From CAZVYJ01 sp964631565 (lineage in GTDB: Bacteria > Planctomycetota > Phycisphaerae > SM23-33), in assembly GCA_964631565.1 (NCBI GenBank), contig CAZVYJ010000032.1, forward strand, positions 1-32,079: a stretch of 32,079 nt of DNA. The letters run 5' to 3'. Positions 1-7,052 of the stretch are shown one piece after another (within the stretch, counting starts at the first letter, position 1; each line of letters opens with the position of its first letter). The notes below the pieces were generated by a model. The model worked only from the letters and a program-made list of their open reading frames with translations. It made no database searches and was not told where the DNA came from. The translations under genes and the position numbers were made by a program.

Positions 1-285
1 ATAAGCCGCCATCCGAGCCAGGTTATGGTCTTCGTCGAGGAGAGAGGGCCTGACGATCCGACGATATGTTATGCGACAAATAACCCCACGCTGCGGCACA
101 TGAACCGTAAAAACTTCTGTGCATCTTTTGCCGACGGCAGCGGCAGGCCTGTCAAGGTGTGGGAGGGTGCGGATCCGATAAAGACCGATGCTCAAGAAAC
201 GGCGGCGGTCGATGACTGGATGGCGACCCATTTTGATTACTGGGGCGTCAAGGAAGGCATACAAGCGGAATTGCCCACTCCCTGA
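1..285 (+). CDS. C-terminal fragment of a pseudopilin-like protein (partial)
   Basis: The frame is open from the first base, so this is the 3' part of a gene that begins outside the window. About 94 residues are visible. The fragment runs from PSQVMVFVEE to RHMNRKNFCASFADG and then PVKVW. A histidine followed about a dozen residues later by FADG, next to a short Trp-containing strand, resembles the C-terminus of planctomycete pseudopilins (PulG-type, DUF1559 / H-X9-DG class). In that family the N-terminus carries a prepilin cleavage site and one membrane helix, neither of which can be seen here. Those proteins are thought to be processed by prepilin peptidase and assembled by a type II secretion or pilus-like machine. 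The family call rests on this short motif only. The stop is TGA at 283-285, followed by a long spacer. Confidence 0.5.
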   Translation: MSRHPSQVMVFVEERGPDDPTICYATNNPTLRHMNRKNFCASFADGSGRPVKVWEGADPIKTDAQETAAVDDWMATHFDYWGVKEGIQAELPTP

Positions 286-614
286 AAGTTCCAAATCACA
301 AGCAACAAAACCCAAACACGCCGCAGGGGCCGCGAAGCGAAATCACAAAGGGCGAATTACAATGTTTTTGTGGAAACCCGGACCGGCTGAGTTTGGAGCT
401 TGGATATCGGGGTTTGTTTGAAAATTGTGTTTTGGTATTTGGAATTCTCAGCCCAAAACCGTTTAACATGACATTTTGACGCAAGAACCTTGTAAGAGTG
501 CCAACTAACTCTTTTCATACCATCCTTGTCTGTGGTAAATATACCGTTTTGTATTCAGGACTCCGCGGATACCTTTTTTGTTTCCCGGTGTTATACCGGT
601 GCGGTGTTTCCATT
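286..614. other. Gene-free spacer, AT-richer, low-complexity
   Basis: These 329 bases hold no convincing gene. The short open frames here lack a ribosome-binding site and any recognisable protein feature. The middle (about 410-460) is made of loosely repeated TTTGG / TTTGGAG / TTTGAAAATT words. Similar words occur around 14515-14560, so this may be a decayed dispersed repeat. I see no strong terminator behind the upstream partial gene. Confidence 0.5.
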
Positions 615-902
615 ATGAGCAAAGAAGGCGACATTACTGCAGACAGCGGCAAGCTTGGCCCGTGGGGCGAGAAGGCCCTGGGCTGGGTCGTGCGCAAACG
701 GCTGCAGATGCCGGCGAAGCTGTTTCTGGAGATGCACCGCCCGCTGCAGCCTTTTCTCTGGCCGTTTGCGATGGTGGTCGGCGGGCTGGTTGCGCCGCTG
801 TTCGGCCCGGACTACTGGAAAAAAATCGAATCCCTGCGTGATTCAAATGTTATAGAGCGAGCGATAAAGCGTCTGGAAACACTGTCGAGCGGGCAGGAAT
901 GA
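615..902 (+). CDS. Small hypothetical membrane protein
   Basis: A 95-residue protein of no family I recognise. I chose the ATG at 615 because the frame upstream of it (from 498) translates to an implausible Cys/Tyr-rich leader and has no ribosome-binding site. The N-terminal 25 residues are hydrophilic. Residues about 45-65 (PFLWPFAMVVGGLVAPLFG) form one membrane-inserting segment, followed by a charged helix of about 25 residues. It lies 80 bases upstream of the six-gene MutL-like/DUF6754 operon in the same direction. It could be an accessory of that membrane system or an independent gene; a candidate promoter between the two favours separate transcription. Shine-Dalgarno support for the start is weak. 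Confidence 0.6.
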   Translation: MSKEGDITADSGKLGPWGEKALGWVVRKRLQMPAKLFLEMHRPLQPFLWPFAMVVGGLVAPLFGPDYWKKIESLRDSNVIERAIKRLETLSSGQE

Positions 903-931
903 AATTATCCGGTGGAGTTGTCAGCCGCTTA

Positions 932-962
932 TTGCATGGATGGCGCATTTGGCGTTTATAAA
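932..962 (+). promoter_or_regulatory. Candidate promoter of the MutL-like/DUF6754 operon
   Basis: A TTGCAT hexamer at 932-937 is followed by TTTATAAAA at 955-963. The spacing is 17 bases to TTTATA or 19 to TATAAA. It lies about 20 bases before the first operon start, which has a GGAAAG ribosome-binding site. The match is only moderate. Confidence 0.3.
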
Positions 963-982
963 ACGTTCTGGAAAGCTGTCAG

Positions 983-2779
983 ATGAGCGATAACGAGATT
1001 AATGTGGTGCTGGCTGCCGACTGCGGCTCGACGACGACCAAGTCGATTCTGATCGAGCGGCGCGGCGATGTATATCGCCTTGTCGCCCGCGGCGAGGCTC
1101 CGACAACCGTCGAGGCGCCGATGGAAGATGTGACGATCGGCCTGGTCAATTCCATAAAGGAGCTTGAAGAGCTTACCGGCAGGAAATTCCTGTCCGAGAA
1201 GAATCTTCCAATAGTCGGCAAGAGTTCAAACGGCGTCGGCGCGGACCTGTTCGTGCTGACAAGCTCCGCGGGCGGCGGGTTGCAGATGGTCGTCGGCGGC
1301 GTTATCGGCGCCATGACCGGCCGAAGCGCCCAGCGGGCAGCCCTGGGCGCGGGCGCAATCGTGATGGACGTGCTTACATTCGACGACCGCCGTCAGGAAG
1401 AGGAAAAAATCGACCGGCTCCGCCAGCTTCGCCCCGACATCATGCTGCTTACGGGCGGAACTGACGGCGGCTCGGTGTGGCATATAGTTCACCTGGCCGA
1501 GATGCTCGTGTCGGCCGATCCGGTCCCGCGATTCGCGACGGCCAAGAAGCTGCCTGTTATCGTCGCCGGCAACAAGGATGCCGTTAAAGGCGTGATAGAA
1601 GTTATCGGCGACCGCATGACCCCGCACGTCGTCGATAACGTTCGTCCCGAGCTTGAGGCTGAGAATCTCGGCCCGGCCCGCTCTGCCGTCCACGAAGTGT
1701 TCCTGCATCACGTGATGAGCCAGGCGCCCGGCTATGACAAGCTGATGACATGGGCGTCGCGGCCGATTCTGCCGACACCCAACGCGGTAGGCCGCTGCGT
1801 CGAGCGATACGCCGAGGCGAAAGACTTCGACATACTGGCGGTCGATATCGGCGGCGCGACCACCGACGTGTTCACTGTTTTTAACGGCCAGTTCCATCGT
1901 TCCGTCAGCGCCAACTACGGCATGAGCTACAGCATCGGCAACGTGCTGAAGGAGGCCGGCCTGGCGAACATCCTCCGCTGGCTGCCCGTGGACCTCTCGC
2001 CCGAAGAAGTCCGCAACATGATCCGCAACAAGATGGTCCGCCCGACGACAATTCCGCAGACGCTTCCGGAGCTGTGGGCCGAGCAGGCCGTCTGCCGCGA
2101 GGCGCTGAGGCTGAGCTTCGAGCACCACTGCACGTTAGCAGCCGGCCTCGCCGGCGTACGCAAACAGCGGAGTGTCGGCCAGGCGCTGTCGCAGAGCAGC
2201 GAGCAGGCCGAAACCATAGTGGACCTCAGCAGCCTGGACCTGATAATCGGCAGCGGCGGGGCGCTTTCGCACGCCCCGGTTCGCGCCCAGGCCGCCCTCA
2301 TGATGCTCGACGCGTTTCAGCCGGTCGGCTTCACGCTGCTGGGCGTGGACAGCATCTTCATGATGCCGCATCTGGGCGTGTTCGCCGAGGAAATGCCCGA
2401 GGCTGCGATGCAGGTGTTCGAGGCCGACTGCCTCGTGCCCATCGGCGTGAGCATTTGCCCAACCGGCAAGTACAAGCCCGGCAAAGCCGCCGTTCACGGC
2501 AGCGTCGGAAACAGGGAATTCCAGTTCTGCTGGGGCGACATCGGTATAATTCCGCTCGCCGAAAACGAGCAGGCGGAGCTTGTGGTTCACTGCAGCCGCG
2601 GCGTCGATGCAGGCGCGGGGCGAGGCAGGACGCTGTCCCGAAAAATCCGCGGCGGCAAGGTGGGCGTGATATTCGACCTGCGAGGCCGGCCGCTGAGGCT
2701 TCCGGAAAACCCGCGGGATCGCATCGCGACCTGGCAGCGCTGGTACGAACAGATAAATATCCCCTTAGGGGCGAGGTGA
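983..2779 (+). CDS. MutL/GlmL-like ASKHA ATPase with C-terminal extension
   Basis: A 598-residue cytoplasmic protein of the glutamate-mutase MutL family (unrelated to mismatch-repair MutL). The ASKHA nucleotide-binding motifs are in order: phosphate-1 loop DCGSTTTK at 13-20, LTGGTDGG at 156-163, phosphate-2 loop DIGGATTD at 288-295, adenosine motif IGSGGALSH at 422-430, then PHLGVF at 462-467. Known members are about 460 residues and are thought to act as ATP-dependent chaperones or reactivators of adenosylcobalamin-dependent glutamate mutase. This one carries about 130 extra C-terminal residues, and there is no mutase gene (glmE/glmS) in the window. It heads an operon whose next gene starts three bases after its stop and whose other members are largely membrane proteins. 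It probably powers that complex rather than a B12 mutase; this is inference. Confidence 0.85.
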   Translation: MSDNEINVVLAADCGSTTTKSILIERRGDVYRLVARGEAPTTVEAPMEDVTIGLVNSIKELEELTGRKFLSEKNLPIVGKSSNGVGADLFVLTSSAGGGLQMVVGGVIGAMTGRSAQRAALGAGAIVMDVLTFDDRRQEEEKIDRLRQLRPDIMLLTGGTDGGSVWHIVHLAEMLVSADPVPRFATAKKLPVIVAGNKDAVKGVIEVIGDRMTPHVVDNVRPELEAENLGPARSAVHEVFLHHVMSQAPGYDKLMTWASRPILPTPNAVGRCVERYAEAKDFDILAVDIGGATTDVFTVFNGQFHRSVSANYGMSYSIGNVLKEAGLANILRWLPVDLSPEEVRNMIRNKMVRPTTIPQTLPELWAEQAVCREALRLSFEHHCTLAAGLAGVRKQRSVGQALSQSSEQAETIVDLSSLDLIIGSGGALSHAPVRAQAALMMLDAFQPVGFTLLGVDSIFMMPHLGVFAEEMPEAAMQVFEADCLVPIGVSICPTGKYKPGKAAVHGSVGNREFQFCWGDIGIIPLAENEQAELVVHCSRGVDAGAGRGRTLSRKIRGGKVGVIFDLRGRPLRLPENPRDRIATWQRWYEQINIPLGAR

Positions 2780-2782
2780 AAG

Positions 2783-3880
2783 ATGGCGGAAGTATATACG
2801 CCGGGTACACTGATAAACAGCGACATGGTCATTCGCAAGACCCGCCGCCTGCTGCTTGACGGCGAGGTGCTTGTGAAAGTCGGCCAGCATGTGGAGCACG
2901 ATACGATCGTCGGCCGGGCCAAGAGGCCGGGCAAGCTGGCGACCATTCGCGTGGCCCAGCAGCTTTCGATTGAACCCGCCGAAATCGACAAGGCGATGCT
3001 TGTCGCCCAGGGCGACGAAGTTGAGGCGGACCAGGTTATCGCCGAGCATAAGGCCTTCTTCGGCCTGGTGACGTGGCGGTCCAAAACGCCGGTGTCAGGA
3101 ACGATTGAACTCGTCAGTAAAGTCAGCGGCCATGTTGGCATTCGTCAGCCGGCCGAGCCGGTGGAGATAAGCGCCTACCTTCCCGGAAAGGTAGTGGAAA
3201 TAATACCGAATCGCGGCGCGGTGATCGAATCTCGTGCTGCAATTCTGCAGGGCATGTTTGGCATAGGCCCTGAACGCAGCGGCGTGCTGAAAGTGCTGGA
3301 TTCGATGCCGGACAGTCCCGGCAGCGATCTCGCCGGGTCAATTATTGCGATTGACGACGCACCCACTGCTGACTGGCTCCGCAAGGCCGCCGTTGTCGGT
3401 GTGCAGGGCATAATATGCCCGACGATGGACGACCACGAAATCGCCGACCTGCTCGGCTACCAGATAGGCGTCGCCGTGACGGGCAACGAGCAGTGCGGCC
3501 TGACGATAGTTTTGGCCGAGGGATTTGGGCATATGGGTGTCGCCCCGACCACGTGGAGGCTGCTGAAGGCGCTGGAAGGCCGCCGGGCACTTATCAGCGG
3601 CGCGACGCAGGTGCGTGCAGGCGTTATCCGCCCGGAACTCGTCGTGCCTTACGCCGAGGGCGAAAAGGTTGAAGTGGAGCATATAGAAAAAGGCGGACAG
3701 GAAAATCCGCGGGTTCGCATACTCCGGGCGCCATATTTCGGCAGGACAGGACGAATAATCGATGCTCCGGTTCAGCCGACACCGGTGGAAACGGGCGCAA
3801 ATGTCCGTGTTTTCAAAGTCAAACTCGATGACGGCACCGAGGCTCTGGTGCCTCGTACGAATGTGGAGGTACTTGGCTGA
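2783..3880 (+). CDS. Unknown soluble protein with barrel-hybrid-like and KOW-like segments
   Basis: A 365-residue protein without signal peptide or membrane helix. I do not recognise a named family. Residues about 25-55 and 72-140 are beta- and glycine-rich with VKVGQHVEHD and VAQGDEVEADQVI, phrases typical of biotin/lipoyl-like barrel-sandwich hybrid folds (as in RnfC/NqrA-type or RNA-polymerase hammerhead segments). Residues about 185-285 look like an alternating alpha/beta domain. The last 50 residues (VRILRAPYFGRTGRII and the strands after it) look like a KOW/SH3 barrel. No catalytic triad or metal ligands are evident. The gene follows the MutL-like gene after three bases and its TGA overlaps the ATG of the next gene, so all three are translationally linked. 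A structural adaptor between ATPase and membrane partners is plausible but unproven. Confidence 0.75.
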   Translation: MAEVYTPGTLINSDMVIRKTRRLLLDGEVLVKVGQHVEHDTIVGRAKRPGKLATIRVAQQLSIEPAEIDKAMLVAQGDEVEADQVIAEHKAFFGLVTWRSKTPVSGTIELVSKVSGHVGIRQPAEPVEISAYLPGKVVEIIPNRGAVIESRAAILQGMFGIGPERSGVLKVLDSMPDSPGSDLAGSIIAIDDAPTADWLRKAAVVGVQGIICPTMDDHEIADLLGYQIGVAVTGNEQCGLTIVLAEGFGHMGVAPTTWRLLKALEGRRALISGATQVRAGVIRPELVVPYAEGEKVEVEHIEKGGQENPRVRILRAPYFGRTGRIIDAPVQPTPVETGANVRVFKVKLDDGTEALVPRTNVEVLG

Positions 3881-4710
3881 TGGTTCCCGCAAGTCCGATT
3901 CTTGCAGCGATAACCCATGCCGACGCATTGTTGGCGATACTGATCCTGGTCTTCATCGGGTCTACGCTGTTTTTCCTGTGGATGGCGAAACGAGGCAGAA
4001 CTCCATACGTGCGCCCCATCGGCGGCATAGCCGCACTGGAGGAAGCCGTAGGCCGGGCTACCGAACTTGGCAGGCCCATCTATTTCGCGATGGGCGGAAC
4101 AGACCTGAAGATGATCCAGACGCACGCCGCGCTTTCAATATTGTCTCATCTGGCCAGAGTATGTGCGAGTCTGCGGGCGAATCTGGTTGCGCTTGTCCGC
4201 CAGCCGGATGTGTTCCCGTACACCGAAGAGCTGATGCGCGAAGCCTACAAGGCCGAGGGCATGCTCGACCAGTTCGACGCGGAAGACCAGGTGCGATTCC
4301 TTTCGCCCGACTCTATTGTTTACGCCACGACCGTCGGCCGGCTTGTCGAGGAAAACAAGGCCGGCTGCGCCTTGTTCTTCGGTGCTTTCGATTTTACCAG
4401 CCTGCTGATGGCCGAACCCGGCGCCCAGAGCGGCGTCATCCAGATAGCGGGCGACCCCGGTCTGGCCCAGATTCCGTTCTTCGTATGCACGTGCGACTAC
4501 ACGATTATCGGCGAGGAATACTTTGCCGCCGGTGCATATCTCAGCGACGACCCGGCCTTGAGAGGGTCTCTGAGAAGCCAGGACGGAATCAAGGTTGTCT
4601 ACGCTGCGCTTCTTCTGGCCGGACTCATCGCCGTGCACCTCACATGGGTCGAGGGCTGGTTCGGAGATCTGGCAAGATGGATTGTTGACGGTCTGAAGTC
4701 TTACAAGTAG
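3880..4710 (+). CDS. DUF6754-type membrane protein
   Basis: A 276-residue protein. A strong membrane helix spans about residues 15-35 and is followed by WMAKRG, which places the bulk in the cytoplasm by the positive-inside rule. The central part has conserved-looking stretches YVRPIGGIAALEEAVGRATE, RPIYF, LSILSHLAR, IQIAG, CDYTIIGEEYFAAGAYLS and LRSQDG. A second helix lies at about 239-256. From memory this matches the DUF6754 family of Chloroflexota and Planctomycetota; no activity is known to me. The start ATG at 3880 shares its A with the preceding TGA, a coupling arrangement. The gene is the third of six in the operon and probably forms part of one membrane complex with its neighbours. 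Confidence 0.75.
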   Translation: MVPASPILAAITHADALLAILILVFIGSTLFFLWMAKRGRTPYVRPIGGIAALEEAVGRATELGRPIYFAMGGTDLKMIQTHAALSILSHLARVCASLRANLVALVRQPDVFPYTEELMREAYKAEGMLDQFDAEDQVRFLSPDSIVYATTVGRLVEENKAGCALFFGAFDFTSLLMAEPGAQSGVIQIAGDPGLAQIPFFVCTCDYTIIGEEYFAAGAYLSDDPALRGSLRSQDGIKVVYAALLLAGLIAVHLTWVEGWFGDLARWIVDGLKSYK

Positions 4711-4731
4711 CAAATTCCCGGAGCCGGCAAG

Positions 4732-5382
4732 ATGATACGTATATTAATCTGGTTTATAACATTTTTAGGTGGTCTTTACTTCCTGGCGGAATTCATGCTG
4801 CCGGAAGAGATTTTCGGAGTGCAGAATCCGCTTACCCGCGTGCTGCCCGAAGCGAATAACATCGTCATTATCATAAGCGCGATGGCTTTCCTGCTTGGGC
4901 CGTTCAACCTTGTACGCAGCCACGCGACTACCATTCTCAAGCATAAAAAAGGATGGATTGAAAGCATCGTATTTCTTGTGTTCATCGGCATCGGCGCTTT
5001 CATCCAGTACGCATTCAAAGACGTGCCGGAAGACCGGTACTACGACATGCTGATCAGGGGTCTGATGTTCGGCTTCGGCGCGTCGAGCATGGCGCTTCTG
5101 GCGTTCTATCTGGTTTCTGCGGCATATAGGTCGTTCCGCCTCGGCAGCGTCGAATCAGCGGTCATGATGCTCGCGGCTTTTATCATATTGCTCGGCAAGG
5201 TGCCGCTCGGCGACGTCATGACGAGCTGGATTCCGGAAGAATACAGGCTCAGCGCTGTAGCGACGTGGATTTTAATGGTGCCCAACACGGCTGTTCAGCG
5301 GGCGGTGCTTATTGGCGCCGCAGGCGGCGCCTTTACGGCGGGGCTGAGGCATTGGCTTGGACTCGGCAAGGCATCGAGGTAA
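4732..5382 (+). CDS. Polytopic membrane protein of unknown function
   Basis: A 216-residue, very hydrophobic protein with about six membrane segments, near residues 3-22, 45-63, 75-94, 105-128, 137-155 and 171-200. It has no motif I can tie to a transporter or enzyme. Charged loops include ATTILKHKKGW (about 66-76) and KDVPEDRYYD (about 95-105). The start ATG is preceded by GGAG at a suitable distance and lies 21 bases behind the DUF6754 gene. The next gene begins within seven bases of its stop. It is a likely integral subunit of the same complex. Confidence 0.7.
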   Translation: MIRILIWFITFLGGLYFLAEFMLPEEIFGVQNPLTRVLPEANNIVIIISAMAFLLGPFNLVRSHATTILKHKKGWIESIVFLVFIGIGAFIQYAFKDVPEDRYYDMLIRGLMFGFGASSMALLAFYLVSAAYRSFRLGSVESAVMMLAAFIILLGKVPLGDVMTSWIPEEYRLSAVATWILMVPNTAVQRAVLIGAAGGAFTAGLRHWLGLGKASR

Positions 5383-5388
5383 TTGAAA

Positions 5389-6297
5389 ATGAAATGGCTT
5401 GTTAAATTGCAATATATTGACCGCAGGTGGCTGTATGCGATTACCTTCGTGTTGATGGTTCTGCCGTTCGTGATGAACGTGCCGATGCCGATAGGCACGC
5501 CGTCCGCTGCGACAAAGGGCCTGTACGACAAGGTCGAACAGTGCGCAAAGCAGCAGGAAGACGCCCGCAAAGATCCCAGCGGTGAGACCAGGGAGAAAAT
5601 AGTTCTTGTCGACGCCAGTTGGGAAATGGGCAGCGCAGCCGAGAACCTTTCGCAGCTCGAATGCGTCATAAGGCACCTTGTCGAAAGAAGAGTCAAGTTT
5701 GTCGTGGTTTCCGTCGGCGTTACCTATCTCGGGCCGCTTTTCGCGGACAAGACCATTTACCCGATTGTCGAGGAATACAACAAAAGACACCCCGACAACA
5801 AGCTGGCTTACGGCAGGGACTGGGTCAACCTTGGATTCATACAGGGTGCCAACTACGGCAACATGATCGACGGTATCTGCCGCGACCTGCACAAGGCCCG
5901 ACCGGAAGATTACTACGGCACGCCGGTCGGCAAACTTGAATTGATGAAGAACGTCCATGACTACAAGGATTTCTTCCTCATCTACTCGGTGACGTACGGG
6001 CCAAACGAGGACTGGATCAGTTTCGCGGGCAGTGCATTCAGCGTCCCGATGGCCTTCGGATACATGACCATTACGCACCCCGGTTATGCGAAGTACCTGG
6101 TCAGCGGCCAGCTTTGCGGCGCCCTTGTCGGCAACGGCGGCGCGGCCGAATATGAGAAGCTTATTGGCCATCCCGCAAGCGGAACCTACCTGCACCAGGC
6201 CGGGTCGTTCGGAAATATGATGATCATACTGGCTGCGATCCTCGGTAATATTGGTGCATGGGCCGGGACCAGACAGGGTAGGAGAAAGTCTAAATGA
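5389..6297 (+). CDS. Bitopic membrane protein with large extracytoplasmic domain
   Basis: I chose the ATG at 5389 over the in-frame TTG at 5383 because GAGGT (5376-5380) lies eight bases before it. The product is 302 residues. A membrane helix near residues 15-34 (LYAITFVLMVLPFVMNV) and another near 271-291 (NMMIILAAILGNIGAW) bracket about 235 residues that should face the periplasm. That domain has a Rossmann-like rhythm: KIVLVDASWEMG, then VKFVVVSVGVTYLGPLF, later WVNLGFIQGANYGNMI and DFFLIYSVTYG. I do not recognise the family. There is no lipobox. The stop overlaps the next start as ATGA. In the operon it would be the main externally exposed subunit and therefore a candidate sensing or substrate-binding part. 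Confidence 0.7.
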   Translation: MKWLVKLQYIDRRWLYAITFVLMVLPFVMNVPMPIGTPSAATKGLYDKVEQCAKQQEDARKDPSGETREKIVLVDASWEMGSAAENLSQLECVIRHLVERRVKFVVVSVGVTYLGPLFADKTIYPIVEEYNKRHPDNKLAYGRDWVNLGFIQGANYGNMIDGICRDLHKARPEDYYGTPVGKLELMKNVHDYKDFFLIYSVTYGPNEDWISFAGSAFSVPMAFGYMTITHPGYAKYLVSGQLCGALVGNGGAAEYEKLIGHPASGTYLHQAGSFGNMMIILAAILGNIGAWAGTRQGRRKSK

Positions 6298-6989
6298 CCT
6301 GGGAAAATCCGTTAACTACTCTGATCTGCGCAATCGCCACGCTGGCGGTATTCAGCTTCCTGATAAAGGATAACTTCTTCTACAGGCTTATCCAGCATGC
6401 GGCGCTCGGCGCCACCATCGGCATGTTCATCATTGTCACATGGCAGAACGTGCTGTATCCGATGTGGCTGAAGCCGTCGATCGACGGCTTTTCAGGCAAG
6501 TCGCACTGGAGCAGCGCTTTGTGGGTTTTGTGCGTCATACCGGGATCGCTGTGGTACTTCCAGCTTTCACGAAAATACTTCTGGGTGAGCAAGCTTGTCA
6601 GCGGACTCTTCGTCGGTGTGGCCGCCGGCCTTGCATTCAAGGGAATGACGCTGCTGGTCATGCCGCAAATCGGCGATTCTCTGCGGGAGGTCAACCCGTT
6701 CGGATCCAACGGTGAAATAACCTCTGAAAGCGTACTGACTGCCGTGAACAACGTGGTGTTCCTGGTGGCCATGTTCACCACGCTGCTTTACTTCTTCTTC
6801 TCCGTTTCGTCCGACAACCCGCTGATGCGGGCCCCGGTGCGGGTCGGCCGGCTGGCCATCATGATATGCCTTGGCGCGATGTTCGGCGCGACGGTCATGA
6901 CGCGCATGGCCTACCTGCTCGAACGAATGGGTTTCCTCTATGCCAGCGGCAAGGAGCTTGTGCAGTACCTATGGTCCTTCTTCGCCTGA
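6294..6989 (+). CDS. Polytopic membrane protein, last gene of the six-gene operon
   Basis: A 231-residue protein with about six membrane segments, near residues 5-22, 31-52, 70-90, 100-125, 147-172 and 183-207. No known transporter signature is seen. The loops QNVLYPMWLKPSIDGFSGKS and MPQIGDSLREVNPFG are the main hydrophilic parts. The ATG overlaps the previous stop by four bases (ATGA), so the pair is translationally coupled. Downstream, 62 bases containing a hairpin separate it from lpd, so the operon may end here or continue. Confidence 0.7.
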   Translation: MTWENPLTTLICAIATLAVFSFLIKDNFFYRLIQHAALGATIGMFIIVTWQNVLYPMWLKPSIDGFSGKSHWSSALWVLCVIPGSLWYFQLSRKYFWVSKLVSGLFVGVAAGLAFKGMTLLVMPQIGDSLREVNPFGSNGEITSESVLTAVNNVVFLVAMFTTLLYFFFSVSSDNPLMRAPVRVGRLAIMICLGAMFGATVMTRMAYLLERMGFLYASGKELVQYLWSFFA

Positions 6990-7023
6990 TGCGGCTTGCA
7001 TAATATAACCGCAATGCTTAATC

Positions 7024-7052
7024 TCAGCCTTACCCATAAGGAGTAAGGCTGA
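7024..7052 (+). promoter_or_regulatory. Hairpin presenting the lpd ribosome-binding site
   Basis: TCAGCCTTAC (7024-7033) pairs perfectly with GTAAGGCTGA (7043-7052). The nine-base loop CCATAAGGA holds most of the Shine-Dalgarno sequence AAGGAG, and the last paired base is the A of the lpd start codon. In mRNA this could modulate ribosome access. There is no U-run, so it is not a terminator. Confidence 0.5.

Noticed and set aside
1226..2128. A 300-codon minus-strand frame inside the MutL-like gene
   Set aside because: The plus-strand frame has clear ASKHA motifs; the antisense product has no recognisable feature.
983..2779. DNA mismatch-repair MutL
   Set aside because: The motifs are ASKHA (DCGSTTTK, DIGGATTD), not GHKL ATPase; the shared name is a coincidence.
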